Shown here: piece by piece, positions 27,564-36,360 of the stretch
How positions within the stretch are numbered: position 1 is the first letter of the stretch
How the letters are laid out: each line of letters opens with the position of its first letter
Assembly (NCBI GenBank): GCA_965199895.1
Contig: CBDATJ010000016.1
Coordinates: forward strand, 62,001-126,000
Source of the DNA: Bin55 sp965199895
Lineage (GTDB): Bacteria > Pseudomonadota > Gammaproteobacteria > Pseudomonadales > Azotimanducaceae
Reading direction: 5' to 3'
Length of the DNA: 64,000 bases
The notes under the pieces: model-generated
Seen by the model: the letters and a program-made list of their open reading frames with translations, nothing else
Database searches by the model: none
Told to the model about the DNA's origin: nothing
Position numbers and translations under genes: made by a program

Positions 27564-27899
27564 CTAAGTCTCTACAGTGTTTTCTTCTACGTTCAAAGAG
27601 GAATAAAAGTCGTCGATTTCCTTGACCATTCGTTGTGCACGCTCTTTGAGTTGATCTCTCTCTGCTTCTGTTTTCGCTAGTAAATCGAGAATGTTCAGCG
27701 CAACAGCAACTAAAAGTCGATCAGCTGGCATCGGGGTAGATGCTGTTGATTGTTCCATCCGTTTTACCAACGAAGTGAGCCGTTGAATCGCACTTTCGAG
27801 AGCTTCAGCTTCTTCAGATGGGCTCTTGAGCGTATAAGTTTTTCCCTGTAGTTCAAAGGATAGTTCGACACTTTGACTGATTTGGCTAGTGTCCGACAT
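27564..27899 (-). CDS. zapA: Cell division protein ZapA
   Basis: The 111-residue protein has a small N-terminal beta-rich domain (VELSFELQGKTYTLKSPSEEAEALESAI) followed by a long C-terminal coiled coil (LAKTEAERDQLKERAQRMV). This is the ZapA layout; it crosslinks FtsZ filaments at the septum. A longer frame opens at 28001, but the ATG at 27899 fits the family and overlaps the stop of the upstream zapB-like gene (TAATG). It lies upstream of 6S RNA on the same strand. Confidence 0.93.
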   Translation of the reverse strand: MSDTSQISQSVELSFELQGKTYTLKSPSEEAEALESAIQRLTSLVKRMEQSTASTPMPADRLLVAVALNILDLLAKTEAERDQLKERAQRMVKEIDDFYSSLNVEENTVET

Positions 27900-28108
27900 T
27901 AATCGCGGTTTCGTAGAGATTGCAGTTGAGTGATCGAAGAGTCGATCCGGCCTTGAACTCGTTCGAACTTTTGAAGCATCACTCGGCGTTCTTCCATCCA
28001 CAGCTCATGGGTTTGCACGAGCCGGTTGTTTTGTTCTTGCAGCATGCGATATCGTTCCAAGAGTTGATTGAGTTGTTGTTCGAGATCTCGCATCGAATCA
28101 GACGGCAT
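27899..28108 (-). CDS. ZapB-like coiled-coil protein (TIGR02449 type)
   Basis: The 69-residue product is one continuous coiled coil: DLEQQLNQLLERYRMLQEQN, then LWMEERRVMLQKFERVQGRID. Small proteins like this sit directly upstream of zapA in many gammaproteobacteria and are classed with ZapB or TIGR02449. A role in Z-ring organisation is inferred from context. It overlaps zapA by one base and begins the minus-strand run zapB-like, zapA, 6S RNA, 5-FCL. Confidence 0.8.
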   Translation of the reverse strand: MPSDSMRDLEQQLNQLLERYRMLQEQNNRLVQTHELWMEERRVMLQKFERVQGRIDSSITQLQSLRNRD

Positions 28109-28196
28109 AAGATAGGCTCATGTTGGGAGTTAGACCAATTTTAATTCCAAAACTAAGATCCAATCCAGAGACTAGGGCCATTGGAGTAGACAATAT

Positions 28197-28213
28197 TTGT
28201 ACTCAAAGTACAA
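28197..28213. repeat. Perfect inverted repeat TTGTAC-N5-GTACAA
   Basis: Six-base arms flank TCAAA in the divergent zapB-like/ygfB intergenic region. The symmetry is operator-like. It resembles, without matching, the TGTAC-N4-GTACA type of site recalled for a second LexA in Xanthomonas. Function unknown. Confidence 0.4.
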
Positions 28214-28266
28214 CCCGATCACTGTGCAAAATGAGGCTTGTAATTGAATTTTGAGTTGGTCGTATT

Positions 28267-28285
28267 GCAGTGGTAATACTACTAG
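28267..28285. promoter_or_regulatory. Imperfect palindrome resembling a Xanthomonad LexA box
   Basis: The 19 bases GCAGTGGTAATACTACTAG match the recalled Xanthomonas/Xylella LexA box TTAGTAGTAATACTACTAA at 15 positions and are themselves near-symmetric. They lie upstream of ygfB and of the zapB-like gene. No lexA or recA is in the window, so any link with SOS control is a guess. Confidence 0.25.
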
Positions 28286-28326
28286 AGCATAGGACAACTC
28301 GAACCAGTCGAACGATTAAGTGCAGG

Positions 28327-28360
28327 ATGAACGAATGTTCCACGTGGAACATTCGTTCAT
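28327..28360. promoter_or_regulatory. parS centromere-like site inside a 34-bp perfect palindrome
   Basis: The central 16 bases at 28336-28351 read TGTTCCACGTGGAACA, which is the ParB-binding parS sequence with full dyad symmetry. The symmetry continues without error for nine further bases on each side, giving 34 bases centred between 28343 and 28344. It lies in the non-coding gap between the zapB-like gene and ygfB. parS sites load ParB, which spreads and recruits ParA and SMC for origin segregation. The genes parA and parB are not in the window. Confidence 0.88.
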
Positions 28361-28434
28361 TTAAATCGCAGGATTTGACCTGAAATTCGTCAAATTCATC
28401 ACCATATAAGAGCTAAGCCAACCTACTAAATTTA

Positions 28435-28950
28435 ATGTCCGAAGACCTGTCTGACTTAGCGATGATGACCTCAATCGGACTCCATGAAAGTGAGTTGCAT
28501 GGATTGGTTTCTGGCATCATTATTCGAGCATGGGACTTAGACGAAGAGACCCATGCGAAAGCGATAGATATTCTTCGACCAGGATTGTGTAATCGAGACT
28601 ATCTTCCACAGTTCTACCGTGTTGTGAAAGAACAAATGGTAGACCCCAACTTCTCTTACCAGATCTTACTCCCTGATGAAGATGAGAGTGTAGAGGATCG
28701 TGTATACGCATTGAAATTATGGCTGTACGGGTGTTTTGATGGACTTGATTTCTCAATGGATGGCTTCCCCGTCAATAAAAATCCCAGCTATGAGGGACTG
28801 AGAAACCGTTTTCAGGAACTTTCAGAAGTCGAATTAAAATTCACCGATAAAGACCTTGAAGATTGGGACGAAACTTGGGTTGACCTCGTTGAATACATAC
28901 GACTTGATACACTTTCGTTTGTTGAATTAGCCAAGCAAGATTCCCAATGA
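28435..28950 (+). CDS. ygfB: UPF0149 family protein YgfB
   Basis: The 171-residue, mostly helical acidic protein matches the YgfB/YecA-like family: SELHGLVSGII at residues 19-29, LPDEDESVEDRVYALKLWLYGCFDGL in the middle and WDETWVDLVEYIRLDTL near the C-terminus. In Pseudomonas YgfB has been linked to control of gene expression and beta-lactam tolerance; here the role is unknown. It starts the ygfB-pepP-ubiH run conserved in gammaproteobacteria and overlaps pepP by four bases. Confidence 0.9.
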   Translation: MSEDLSDLAMMTSIGLHESELHGLVSGIIIRAWDLDEETHAKAIDILRPGLCNRDYLPQFYRVVKEQMVDPNFSYQILLPDEDESVEDRVYALKLWLYGCFDGLDFSMDGFPVNKNPSYEGLRNRFQELSEVELKFTDKDLEDWDETWVDLVEYIRLDTLSFVELAKQDSQ

Positions 28951-30251
28951 ATCCACTGGAATACAAGCGCAGACGCGACCAACTCATGGCCGCTATTGGC
29001 CCGGATAGCATTGCAATCATTTTTGGTGCTGTTGAGGTGCGTCGCAATGGTGATACCCACTATCCGTTTCGTCAAGAAAGTGACTTTTTCTATCTCACCG
29101 GATTTACTGAACCGAACGCAGTGTTGGTGCTGACTCCTCACCACCCAAAGGGTGAAACCACTTTATTTTTAAATCCCCGTGATCCGGCTATTGAACAGTG
29201 GACGGGTCGTCGATTAGGCCCCGAAGCTGCTCCGGATGCTTTGGGGATTGATACCGCCTACACAACACAAACCCTCGACAAAGAAATTTTCGGTCTAATG
29301 GCGGGTAGACTATCGATCCATGCAGTTTGGGACACCAACACAGGAATAGACCCCCGGATCCAAACCTGGCTCAGTCAAGGCAGAAAAAGCAGACAGCAAA
29401 TGCCTGAAGAACTGATCGATTTGTCTTTGTCACTCCATGAAAACCGACTCATCAAGTCTGAAGAAGAACAAGCAATCATGCAAGAGTCAGCCAACATCTC
29501 TGCAGCCGCTCACATCAACGCAATGCGTGCTTGTCAACCTGGAAAATTTGAATGGGAACTTGATGCTGAAATCCAATCTACCTATCTGCGAAATGGAGCA
29601 CATTCCCCCGCCTACCCATCAATAATCGCTAGTGGTGAAAATGCGTGCATCCTGCACTATATCGATAATTCCGCAGAGTTGCGAAACGGTGATTTGTTGT
29701 TGATTGATGCAGGTTGCGAATACAAACACTATGCGTCTGATATCACACGCACATTCCCTATATCCGGTCAATTTTCTGCAGAACAACTCGAACTCTATGT
29801 GCTGGTATTACAGGCTCAATATGCTGCGATTGCTACCGCCAAAAAGGGTCATCAGTTTGCTGATGTTCATGAAGCATCCAGAAAAGTGTTAACCGAAGGA
29901 TTGATCGACTTGGGGATACTTGAATCTACCCTTGATGAAGCACTAGAACAGAGATTGGATCGAAAATTTTTGGTACACAGCTGTTCCCACTGGTTAGGTC
30001 TAGATGTCCACGATGCTGGTAAATCCTCGCGCAACGGTAAATCGAGAAACCTACTTCCAGGAATGGTGCTCACGGTAGAACCCGGGATCTACATCCCATC
30101 CAACCATTCCATGAAAGAAGTTGATCCCAAATGGCATGGCCTTGGCATTCGTATTGAAGATGATGTGCTCATCACAGAAGAGGGAAATCGAATACTCAGC
30201 CACCAGGTACCCAAAGAACCTGACGAAATTGAGGCGATCATGAATGACTGA
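28947..30251 (+). CDS. pepP: Xaa-Pro aminopeptidase P
   Basis: The 434-residue protein is a pita-bread metallopeptidase. The metal ligands are visible: Asp in LLIDAGCEYKHYASDITRTF (two aspartates), His in HSCSHWLGLDVHD, Glu in LTVEPGIY and Glu in GIRIEDDVLI. The N-terminal domain has PFRQESDFFYLTGF. It removes N-terminal residues ahead of proline in the cytoplasm. The ATG overlaps the ygfB stop (ATGA), and the gene overlaps ubiH by eight bases. Confidence 0.96.
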   Translation: MNPLEYKRRRDQLMAAIGPDSIAIIFGAVEVRRNGDTHYPFRQESDFFYLTGFTEPNAVLVLTPHHPKGETTLFLNPRDPAIEQWTGRRLGPEAAPDALGIDTAYTTQTLDKEIFGLMAGRLSIHAVWDTNTGIDPRIQTWLSQGRKSRQQMPEELIDLSLSLHENRLIKSEEEQAIMQESANISAAAHINAMRACQPGKFEWELDAEIQSTYLRNGAHSPAYPSIIASGENACILHYIDNSAELRNGDLLLIDAGCEYKHYASDITRTFPISGQFSAEQLELYVLVLQAQYAAIATAKKGHQFADVHEASRKVLTEGLIDLGILESTLDEALEQRLDRKFLVHSCSHWLGLDVHDAGKSSRNGKSRNLLPGMVLTVEPGIYIPSNHSMKEVDPKWHGLGIRIEDDVLITEEGNRILSHQVPKEPDEIEAIMND

Positions 30252-31404
30252 TTTCGACATTGTCGTCAGTGGTGGAGGAATAGTCGGAGCGGCCACAGCA
30301 CTCGCGTGTCAACTTAAAGGATTGCGCACTCTGCTCATTGAAAAGAAGCCTGAATCCCGTCCAACCACTAAGTTTGGAATGGATGTTCGAACGGTTGCGT
30401 TATCGCCTAGATCCATACAGTGGTTGGACCACTTGCAGTTGAGTGGTACCTTTGAGAGTCAGCCCATTTCCGAAATGTACGTCTGGGAACAACGAGGCAC
30501 CGCCAAGATACACTTCGACGGGCAAGCAATCGGTCAGAAAATTTTGGCTTGGAACGTAGAGCATTCATCGTTAGCACAAACGATAAGAAACCGTTGCGAA
30601 AAGCAATTGACCGTCTGGGATGACGACAAAATCGTAGCTCTCGATGACGAAGGTCCTTCGATTACTACCGTAGCCAATGGTCGGATATCGTGCAAACTCT
30701 TGGTCATAGCTGAAGGGGCTAACTCATCAACCAGAGACCTCACCGGGGTCTCGTGGATGACCAAAAATATTGATCAACGAGCGGTTGCTACACTTGTTGA
30801 AACTTCAAAAGAACACCAAGGTATCGCCTACCAGCGTTTTGCACTCGGTATCCTGGCGCTCCTGCCCATGCAAAAACCTCATATCAGGTCAGTGGTCTGG
30901 AGTATACCAAACTCAAAATTTGAAGCTATCTCCAAAGACAACGACCAGGATTTCATGAGTCGACTCGAAGAAGAGTGCGAAAAAATCTGTGGGGACATAG
31001 TGGCCGTGGACAACCGGCTCTCATTCCCCATCAGCGAATCCATGGCGAGTACTTTCTTACCCAAACACTGGATAGCTATCGTGGGAGATACCGGTCACAC
31101 CGTCCATCCATTAGCAGGACAAGGAGTGAACATAGGACTCAACGATGCACAAACGCTTGTCGATAACTTGGCACCAGAAAATATGAACCAATTACGCTTG
31201 CATTCGTACGCTCGACGGCAACAAACTTCAGCCCTGTTCATGCAGCATTGCATGTCTTTATTCAACCTTATTTGGAGCCAAACTCACCCAGTTGCACGGT
31301 GGTTACGCAACGAGGGTGTCCGAATATTTAACACCACACCGATTCTTAAGCACCAAGCAATTCGGGAAGCGATGGGATTCGGTCCAATCACTCATATCCA
31401 ATGA
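30244..31404 (+). CDS. ubiH: UbiH/UbiF-type flavin monooxygenase (ubiquinone synthesis)
   Basis: The 386-residue flavoprotein has an FAD motif VSGGGIVGAATALACQL at residues 8-24, a DG-like AEGANSSTRDLTGV segment near 160, and GDTGHTVHPLAGQGVNIGLND near 285, all standard in ubiquinone ring hydroxylases. Position after pepP supports UbiH (C4 hydroxylation), though UbiI/UbiF paralogues look alike and no second copy is in the window. It overlaps both neighbours (pepP by eight bases, gcvT by four). Confidence 0.88.
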   Translation: MTDFDIVVSGGGIVGAATALACQLKGLRTLLIEKKPESRPTTKFGMDVRTVALSPRSIQWLDHLQLSGTFESQPISEMYVWEQRGTAKIHFDGQAIGQKILAWNVEHSSLAQTIRNRCEKQLTVWDDDKIVALDDEGPSITTVANGRISCKLLVIAEGANSSTRDLTGVSWMTKNIDQRAVATLVETSKEHQGIAYQRFALGILALLPMQKPHIRSVVWSIPNSKFEAISKDNDQDFMSRLEEECEKICGDIVAVDNRLSFPISESMASTFLPKHWIAIVGDTGHTVHPLAGQGVNIGLNDAQTLVDNLAPENMNQLRLHSYARRQQTSALFMQHCMSLFNLIWSQTHPVARWLRNEGVRIFNTTPILKHQAIREAMGFGPITHIQ

Positions 31405-32474
31405 AAACAGCTCTTCACGACATCCATGTGGAGTCCAAAGCTCTAATGGTTGACTTTGCAGGTTGGCGTATGCCCATTCGATACCGTTCGACCACAGAAG
31501 AACACCATGCAGTTCGGCGCGACACCGGTATGTTCGATGTTTCCCATATGTTGCCCGTAGACTTCGAAGGTTCTGATTGCAACGCTCTGCTGCAAAAACT
31601 ACTAGCTGGAGATGTCACTCGCCTTAAAGACGATGGCGCAGCACAATACACACTGATGATGAACGAAAGTGGTGGCATCATTGACGATTTGATTGTCTAT
31701 CGACTGGGAGACCAAAAGTATCGCATCGTGTTCAATGCTGCTGTTGCTCACACCGATATGGAGTGGGTGGAGTCTTGGGTCCAAAAATTGAACTGTGATG
31801 TTTCTATTTCTGCACGACGTGACCTGAACATCGTTGCAGTCCAGGGACCTAACGCTGTTGAGAAAGTATCAAATGTGTTGGGCTGTGATTCCCTACCTGA
31901 TCTTAAATCGTTTACCGCTCTCTCTTTCCGAGACTATTTCATTGCTAGAACTGGATATACGGGCGAAGATGGAGTCGAGATTCTCTGTTCCGTAGACTTA
32001 GTTAGGGATCTTTGGAGAAAATTAGAAGATGCTTCGGTGTTACCCTGCGGTTTAGGAGCGAGAGACACACTCAGACTTGAAGCGGGAATGAACTTGAATG
32101 GTCAAGATATGACCACTGAAACCACACCTCATGAATCTGCCTTGAGCTGGGTCATCCATAATGAACCACCAAATCGAGATTTTGTCGGAAGAGCCGCATT
32201 GGCACATCAAAAGGAAAAAGGAGTTCAGTGCAAATTAACCGGCCTGGTGTTGCAAGGCGGAGTGATGCGTAGTGGCTTCAAAGTGTCTACCAATTCGGGA
32301 GATGGAGTCATCACAAGCGGTGCATTCTCTCCCACTTTGGGCTACAGTGTTGCATTAGCACGAGTTCCGCGCAATGCTAGCGGAGATTGTTTAGTTTCGA
32401 TCCGCGGTAAACATAAACAAGCAAAATTAGTACGACCACCATTTGTAAGAAAAGGAGTCCAGGTATACCAATGA
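31401..32474 (+). CDS. gcvT: Glycine cleavage system T protein (aminomethyltransferase)
   Basis: The 357-residue protein shows MVDFAGWRMPIRY near the start, FDVSHM, GGIIDDLIVYRLG, the folate-binding TGYTGEDGVEI, LGARDTLRLEAGMNLNGQD and a C-terminal GFKVSTNSG-type barrel. It transfers the methylene group from the lipoylated H protein to tetrahydrofolate and releases ammonia. It overlaps ubiH and gcvH by four bases each, so the whole pepP-ubiH-gcv run is probably one transcript. Confidence 0.97.
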   Translation: MKTALHDIHVESKALMVDFAGWRMPIRYRSTTEEHHAVRRDTGMFDVSHMLPVDFEGSDCNALLQKLLAGDVTRLKDDGAAQYTLMMNESGGIIDDLIVYRLGDQKYRIVFNAAVAHTDMEWVESWVQKLNCDVSISARRDLNIVAVQGPNAVEKVSNVLGCDSLPDLKSFTALSFRDYFIARTGYTGEDGVEILCSVDLVRDLWRKLEDASVLPCGLGARDTLRLEAGMNLNGQDMTTETTPHESALSWVIHNEPPNRDFVGRAALAHQKEKGVQCKLTGLVLQGGVMRSGFKVSTNSGDGVITSGAFSPTLGYSVALARVPRNASGDCLVSIRGKHKQAKLVRPPFVRKGVQVYQ

Positions 32475-32869
32475 GCGAAACCCCTACAGATCTACGTTAT
32501 ACATCTACTCACGAGTGGGCTAGGAAGGGTGACGACGGAAACATCCAAGTCGGCATTTCAGACTATGCTCAACACGCACTCGGTGATGTGGTTTTTATTG
32601 AGCTACCCGAAATTGGTACTCAAATTGAAGCAAAAGATGAAGTCGTCGTAGTTGAGTCTGTCAAGGCAGCATCGGACATTTATGCTCCGGTTGCTGGTGA
32701 AATCGTTCGAGTGAATGATGCTCTTGAAGACGAACCTCAACTATTGAACTCGGAGCCTTATGATAAAGGTTGGATATTTGAGATTCAACCCAGTGACGCG
32801 AACGCAATGGATGAATTGCTGTCAGCAGAACAGTATCAAGCCCATTGTGCTGCCGAAGAAGATCATTGA
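32471..32869 (+). CDS. gcvH: Glycine cleavage system H protein
   Basis: The 132-residue lipoyl carrier has THEWARKGDDG near residue 13, GISDYAQHALGDVVFIELPEIG, and the lipoylation site Lys65 in VVVESVKAASDIYAP. The C-terminal NSEPYDKGWIFEIQPS completes the family pattern. It shuttles the aminomethyl group between the P, T and L proteins. It overlaps gcvT by four bases and lies 21 bases before gcvPA. Confidence 0.97.
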   Translation: MSETPTDLRYTSTHEWARKGDDGNIQVGISDYAQHALGDVVFIELPEIGTQIEAKDEVVVVESVKAASDIYAPVAGEIVRVNDALEDEPQLLNSEPYDKGWIFEIQPSDANAMDELLSAEQYQAHCAAEEDH

Positions 32870-32890
32870 TACGTAGTTAGGCCTGAACTT

Positions 32891-34243
32891 ATGCCTTTTA
32901 TTCCCCACACCTCTGCAGAGGTACAAACCATGCTGGCAAGTATCGGGGTGAACTCAGTTGACGATCTGTTCGACGAAATCCCCTCTGATGTACCCGCTGC
33001 TAACTTTTCGAGTCTTGAATTGGGTATCACAGAGCTGGAAATGCTACGGACCTTGTCTGCTAGAGCTCAAGCTGATGAATTAGGCCCGTGCTTTATGGGT
33101 GCAGGGAGCTACGATCACTATATTCCTGCTGCGGTTTGGGACATCGCGATGCGGGGTGAATTTCTGACCGCATACACCCCCTATCAAGCCGAAGCCAGTC
33201 AAGGCACTCTACAACTGCTGTATGAGTTTCAAACCATGTTGAGTTCTCTTTCGGGACTGGATGTCGCTAATGCTTCAGTTTATGATGGAGGATCGGGACT
33301 AGCCGAAGCTATCTTGATGGCCCTTCGGTGCAATCGGAAAGCAAAAAGCAAAAAAATCGTTATTGGTGGTGCGGTCCACCCGTTATACATCCAAGCAGCA
33401 AAAACTCTGGTGAGAGGACAAGGAATCGAACTGGTTCAAGTCTCCACCCAAGAAGGTTTGTTTGACCCAAGTACCTGCGATGTTGATGATTCCAGTGTTG
33501 TAGTTGTTCAACAACCAAACTTCTTTGGTCTGTTAGAAAACGTCGACCAAATTGCTCAGTGGGCGGCAGAACGCAACTCCATGCTCATTGCCGTAGTCAA
33601 CCCCATGACTCTTGCCATTCTGAAACCACCCGGTGAATGGGGTGAGCAAGGTGCAGACATCAGTTGTGGAGACGGGCAACCCCTCGGAATACCTATGGCA
33701 TCGGGAGGTCCATCGTTCGGATTTCTTTGTACCAAGCAAAAATACGTTCGGCAGATGCCAGGTCGAATTGTCGGTCGAACAACAGACTTAACAGACCAAA
33801 CGGGATATACGCTTACGCTACAAGCTAGAGAACAACACATCCGCAGAGCAAAGGCCACTTCAAACATTTGTACCAATCAAGGTTTATTGGTCACTGCAGC
33901 AACCATATACATGTCAATAGTCGGACGGGGCGGGCTGAAGAACGTTGCTTCCACCACTCACAGCAACACCCGATATCTAGTCGAGCAGTTGGAATCAGCA
34001 GGAGTTGCGAAAAGTAAATTCTCCAGTCCGTTCTTCATGGAATGCACGATCCGAGTCAAGGGTAATGCTCAAGAATTAGCAACCCAGATTCTGGATAAAC
34101 ACAAGATCTTGGCAGGTTATCCCGTAGGAAATTTGGTGCCCGGAATGGAAGATTGTTTGCTGGTCTGTGCCACCGAAAAGAGAACCCAAGAAGAAATGAA
34201 TCAGTTGGTTGACATCTTCATTGAAATGACCAAGAGAGATTGA
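32891..34243 (+). CDS. gcvPA: Glycine dehydrogenase (decarboxylating) subunit 1
   Basis: The 450-residue protein is the N-terminal half of the P protein: FIPHTSAEVQTMLASIGV, FMGAGSYDHYIPAAVWDI, TAYTPYQAEASQGTLQLLYEFQTM and DGGSGLAEAILMALR. In E. coli P protein is one 957-residue chain; here it is split into two genes, as in many Gram-positives and some proteobacteria. With GcvPB it decarboxylates glycine using pyridoxal phosphate. The gene ends just before gcvPB, three bases ahead of the chosen start. Confidence 0.97.
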   Translation: MPFIPHTSAEVQTMLASIGVNSVDDLFDEIPSDVPAANFSSLELGITELEMLRTLSARAQADELGPCFMGAGSYDHYIPAAVWDIAMRGEFLTAYTPYQAEASQGTLQLLYEFQTMLSSLSGLDVANASVYDGGSGLAEAILMALRCNRKAKSKKIVIGGAVHPLYIQAAKTLVRGQGIELVQVSTQEGLFDPSTCDVDDSSVVVVQQPNFFGLLENVDQIAQWAAERNSMLIAVVNPMTLAILKPPGEWGEQGADISCGDGQPLGIPMASGGPSFGFLCTKQKYVRQMPGRIVGRTTDLTDQTGYTLTLQAREQHIRRAKATSNICTNQGLLVTAATIYMSIVGRGGLKNVASTTHSNTRYLVEQLESAGVAKSKFSSPFFMECTIRVKGNAQELATQILDKHKILAGYPVGNLVPGMEDCLLVCATEKRTQEEMNQLVDIFIEMTKRD

Positions 34244-34245
34244 TT

Positions 34246-35718
34246 ATGGAGATTATTAAGACGGTAGACTCACTCTTTGACGTTTCTCAACCAGAACGTA
34301 TCGCATCAGCTCAGAGTCCTGCCGCAGGCGATTTAAGCGATATTCCAAGCCAGTATATGAGGGACACTGATGCTCTGCTGCCTGAAGTTTCGGAACTTCA
34401 AGCAGTTCGACACTTCACTATCTTGTCTCAACAAAACTTTTCGATAGATGGTAACTTTTATCCGCTGGGCTCTTGTACGATGAAGTACAACCCTAAAGGT
34501 GCACAAAGAGCTGCTGGTCTACCCGGATTTCTGAATCGACACCCTCTTGCACCCGAAAGCGCAAGCCAAGGCATCCTCAGCTGTTTCTATGAATTGCAGG
34601 AAATCCTGAAGACGGTAACCAGCATGGATGCAGTCTCACTCGTCCCCATGGCGGGTGCCCAAGGTGAGTTAGCAGGAGTTTTGATGATTCGTGCTTATCA
34701 CGAGGATCATGGAGACTTTGTTCGCGATGAGATACTCGTACCTACTGCTGCGCACGGAACTAATCCTGCTACCGCCACAATGTGTGGCTACAAGGCTCGT
34801 GAAATCAGTGTTGGAGCTGACGGGGATGTCGATATAGAAGATCTCAAACGAGTGGTCGGCCCCAAAACTGCAGGAATCATGCTGACGAATCCCTCAACAT
34901 GTGCAGTCTTTGAGCGCAGAATCCTAGAAATTGCCAACATCGTTCACGATGCTGGGGGGTTGTTGTATTACGACGGCGCAAATCTCAATGCCATTCTAGG
35001 AAAAGTTTGTCCCGGTGAAATGGGATTCGATGTACTCCACTTGAATTTGCACAAAACGTTCGCAACTCCTCACGGAGGTGGTGGGCCCGGAGCGGGTCCC
35101 GTCGCAGTGAACGAGAAACTTAAACCCTATCTACCCATCCCTATGGTCGGTAAATCTGGTGACCAATTCCGTTGGTTGGATGAAGAAGACTATCCTAAAA
35201 CCATAGGAAAGTTATCCGCATTCATGGGCAACAGTGGTATTTTGGTTCGTGCCCTTGCTTATGCCTTGATGTTGGGTCGAAACGGAATGGTCAGAGTAGC
35301 AGAGTTCGCGACTCTAAACGCAAACTATCTAGCTCATGAACTAGACAAAGCAGGCTTTCACCTTGCCTATCCCGAACGTCGTGCGACCCACGAGTTTTTG
35401 ATCTCTCTCAAGAAAGAAAATGACCAATATGGAGTGCGAGCTTTGGACTTTGCTAAGCGGTTGTTAGATTTTCAGATCCACGCACCCACCACTTACTTCC
35501 CCTTACTCATACCCGAGTGCTTCTTGATCGAGCCGACTGAAACTGAGACTAAGGATGAGCTCGACAACTTCGTTGACAAGATGAAGAGAATCCGTGAAGA
35601 AGCAGAGAGAGTTCCAAATTACGTTCAGGAAGCTCCTTATAAATTACCGGTGCGTCGTTTGGACGAAGTGGGGGCTGCCCGGAACCTCGACTTGACTTGG
35701 TCACCAAGAACGAGCTAA
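34246..35718 (+). CDS. gcvPB: Glycine dehydrogenase (decarboxylating) subunit 2
   Basis: The product of about 490 residues is the C-terminal, cofactor-binding half of P protein. It contains FYPLGSCTMKYNPK, PTAAHGTNPATATMCGYK, YYDGANLNAILG and the PLP-lysine segment LNLHKTFATPHGGGGPG. It completes the split GcvP. An in-frame TTG overlaps the gcvPA stop, but the ATG at 34246 with GAGAGA upstream is preferred. It is the last gene of the ygfB-to-gcv operon. Confidence 0.97.
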   Translation: MEIIKTVDSLFDVSQPERIASAQSPAAGDLSDIPSQYMRDTDALLPEVSELQAVRHFTILSQQNFSIDGNFYPLGSCTMKYNPKGAQRAAGLPGFLNRHPLAPESASQGILSCFYELQEILKTVTSMDAVSLVPMAGAQGELAGVLMIRAYHEDHGDFVRDEILVPTAAHGTNPATATMCGYKAREISVGADGDVDIEDLKRVVGPKTAGIMLTNPSTCAVFERRILEIANIVHDAGGLLYYDGANLNAILGKVCPGEMGFDVLHLNLHKTFATPHGGGGPGAGPVAVNEKLKPYLPIPMVGKSGDQFRWLDEEDYPKTIGKLSAFMGNSGILVRALAYALMLGRNGMVRVAEFATLNANYLAHELDKAGFHLAYPERRATHEFLISLKKENDQYGVRALDFAKRLLDFQIHAPTTYFPLLIPECFLIEPTETETKDELDNFVDKMKRIREEAERVPNYVQEAPYKLPVRRLDEVGAARNLDLTWSPRTS

Positions 35719-36360
35719 CTTTTTCACACGCGAATATGGGTTAGTTATGCCCCGCCACCACGGGAACAAGTAATCCGGCGCGGAATTGTGTGGCAATTTT
35801 TTGGAGGAAGAGTGGTCACAAACAATTCAAGAAGATCAACTCGGACTCTTTCGATTTCTTTGCGGCATCAAAGGGGTCGGCTAAGCATACGGTTTCGTAT
35901 TAACTAAATGGAATGAGGCTAATCGAGTGTCCTGTACTATCGACAACGGGGTCGATTTATCCACATTGTGATCCCACCATGATCACTACTTGAAATCGTT
36001 CATGGCTGTATCTTTGTGAGAAAACTTTAGAAATGAGATGAATTGGCACTAGAGTAGTGGAACCAATTCAGCTAAATTCTTTTAACGAAATCATGATGTG
36101 AATCTGTTTGACTCGAAAATGGTTTCTAGAGTTTAATCGAATCCTGGTCCCGAGACACAATCCTCAGCCACCCCAACTATCCTAGAAACTACAAGAACGG
36201 TATCGCTAAGATCCAATAACACTCAATGGCTACCAATCATTTGATCGGATCGTAGGTATTGATTGGAATTCTCATATGAAACTTCTTGATCTAGAGAAAC
36301 TGAAAACACAACATGATTCATTCCTTACAGATATGAGTAGTTGATGCCCGGTAGGTGACC
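35719..36360. other. 642-base non-coding region between gcvPB and ileS
   Basis: Both flanking genes end here (convergent), so no promoter is required, yet the gap is long. No plausible gene was found in six frames. It holds a perfect DnaA-box 9-mer TTATCCACA at 35957-35965, directly followed by the inverted repeat GTGATC-N7-GATCAC (35968-35986), and a bulged 11-bp hairpin at 36040-36069. A decayed gene or an unknown RNA are both possible. Confidence 0.5.
36040..36069. repeat. Bulged 11-bp hairpin in the gcvPB-ileS gap
   Basis: GAATTGGCACT pairs with AGTG plus CCAATTC across a five-base loop (AGAGT), leaving a three-base GAA bulge on one side. It is the strongest fold seen in the 642-base gap. 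It has no following T-run on either strand, so it is not a clear terminator. Confidence 0.45.

Noticed and set aside
27564..28001. 145-residue version of ZapA
   Set aside because: The extra 34 residues overlap the zapB-like gene in another frame and do not fit the ZapA family; ATG at 27899 is better.
35957..35965. oriC candidate based on the DnaA box
   Set aside because: One perfect box in 64 kb is close to chance, there is no box cluster or AT-rich unwinding element, and dnaA, dnaN, gidA and rpmH are absent.
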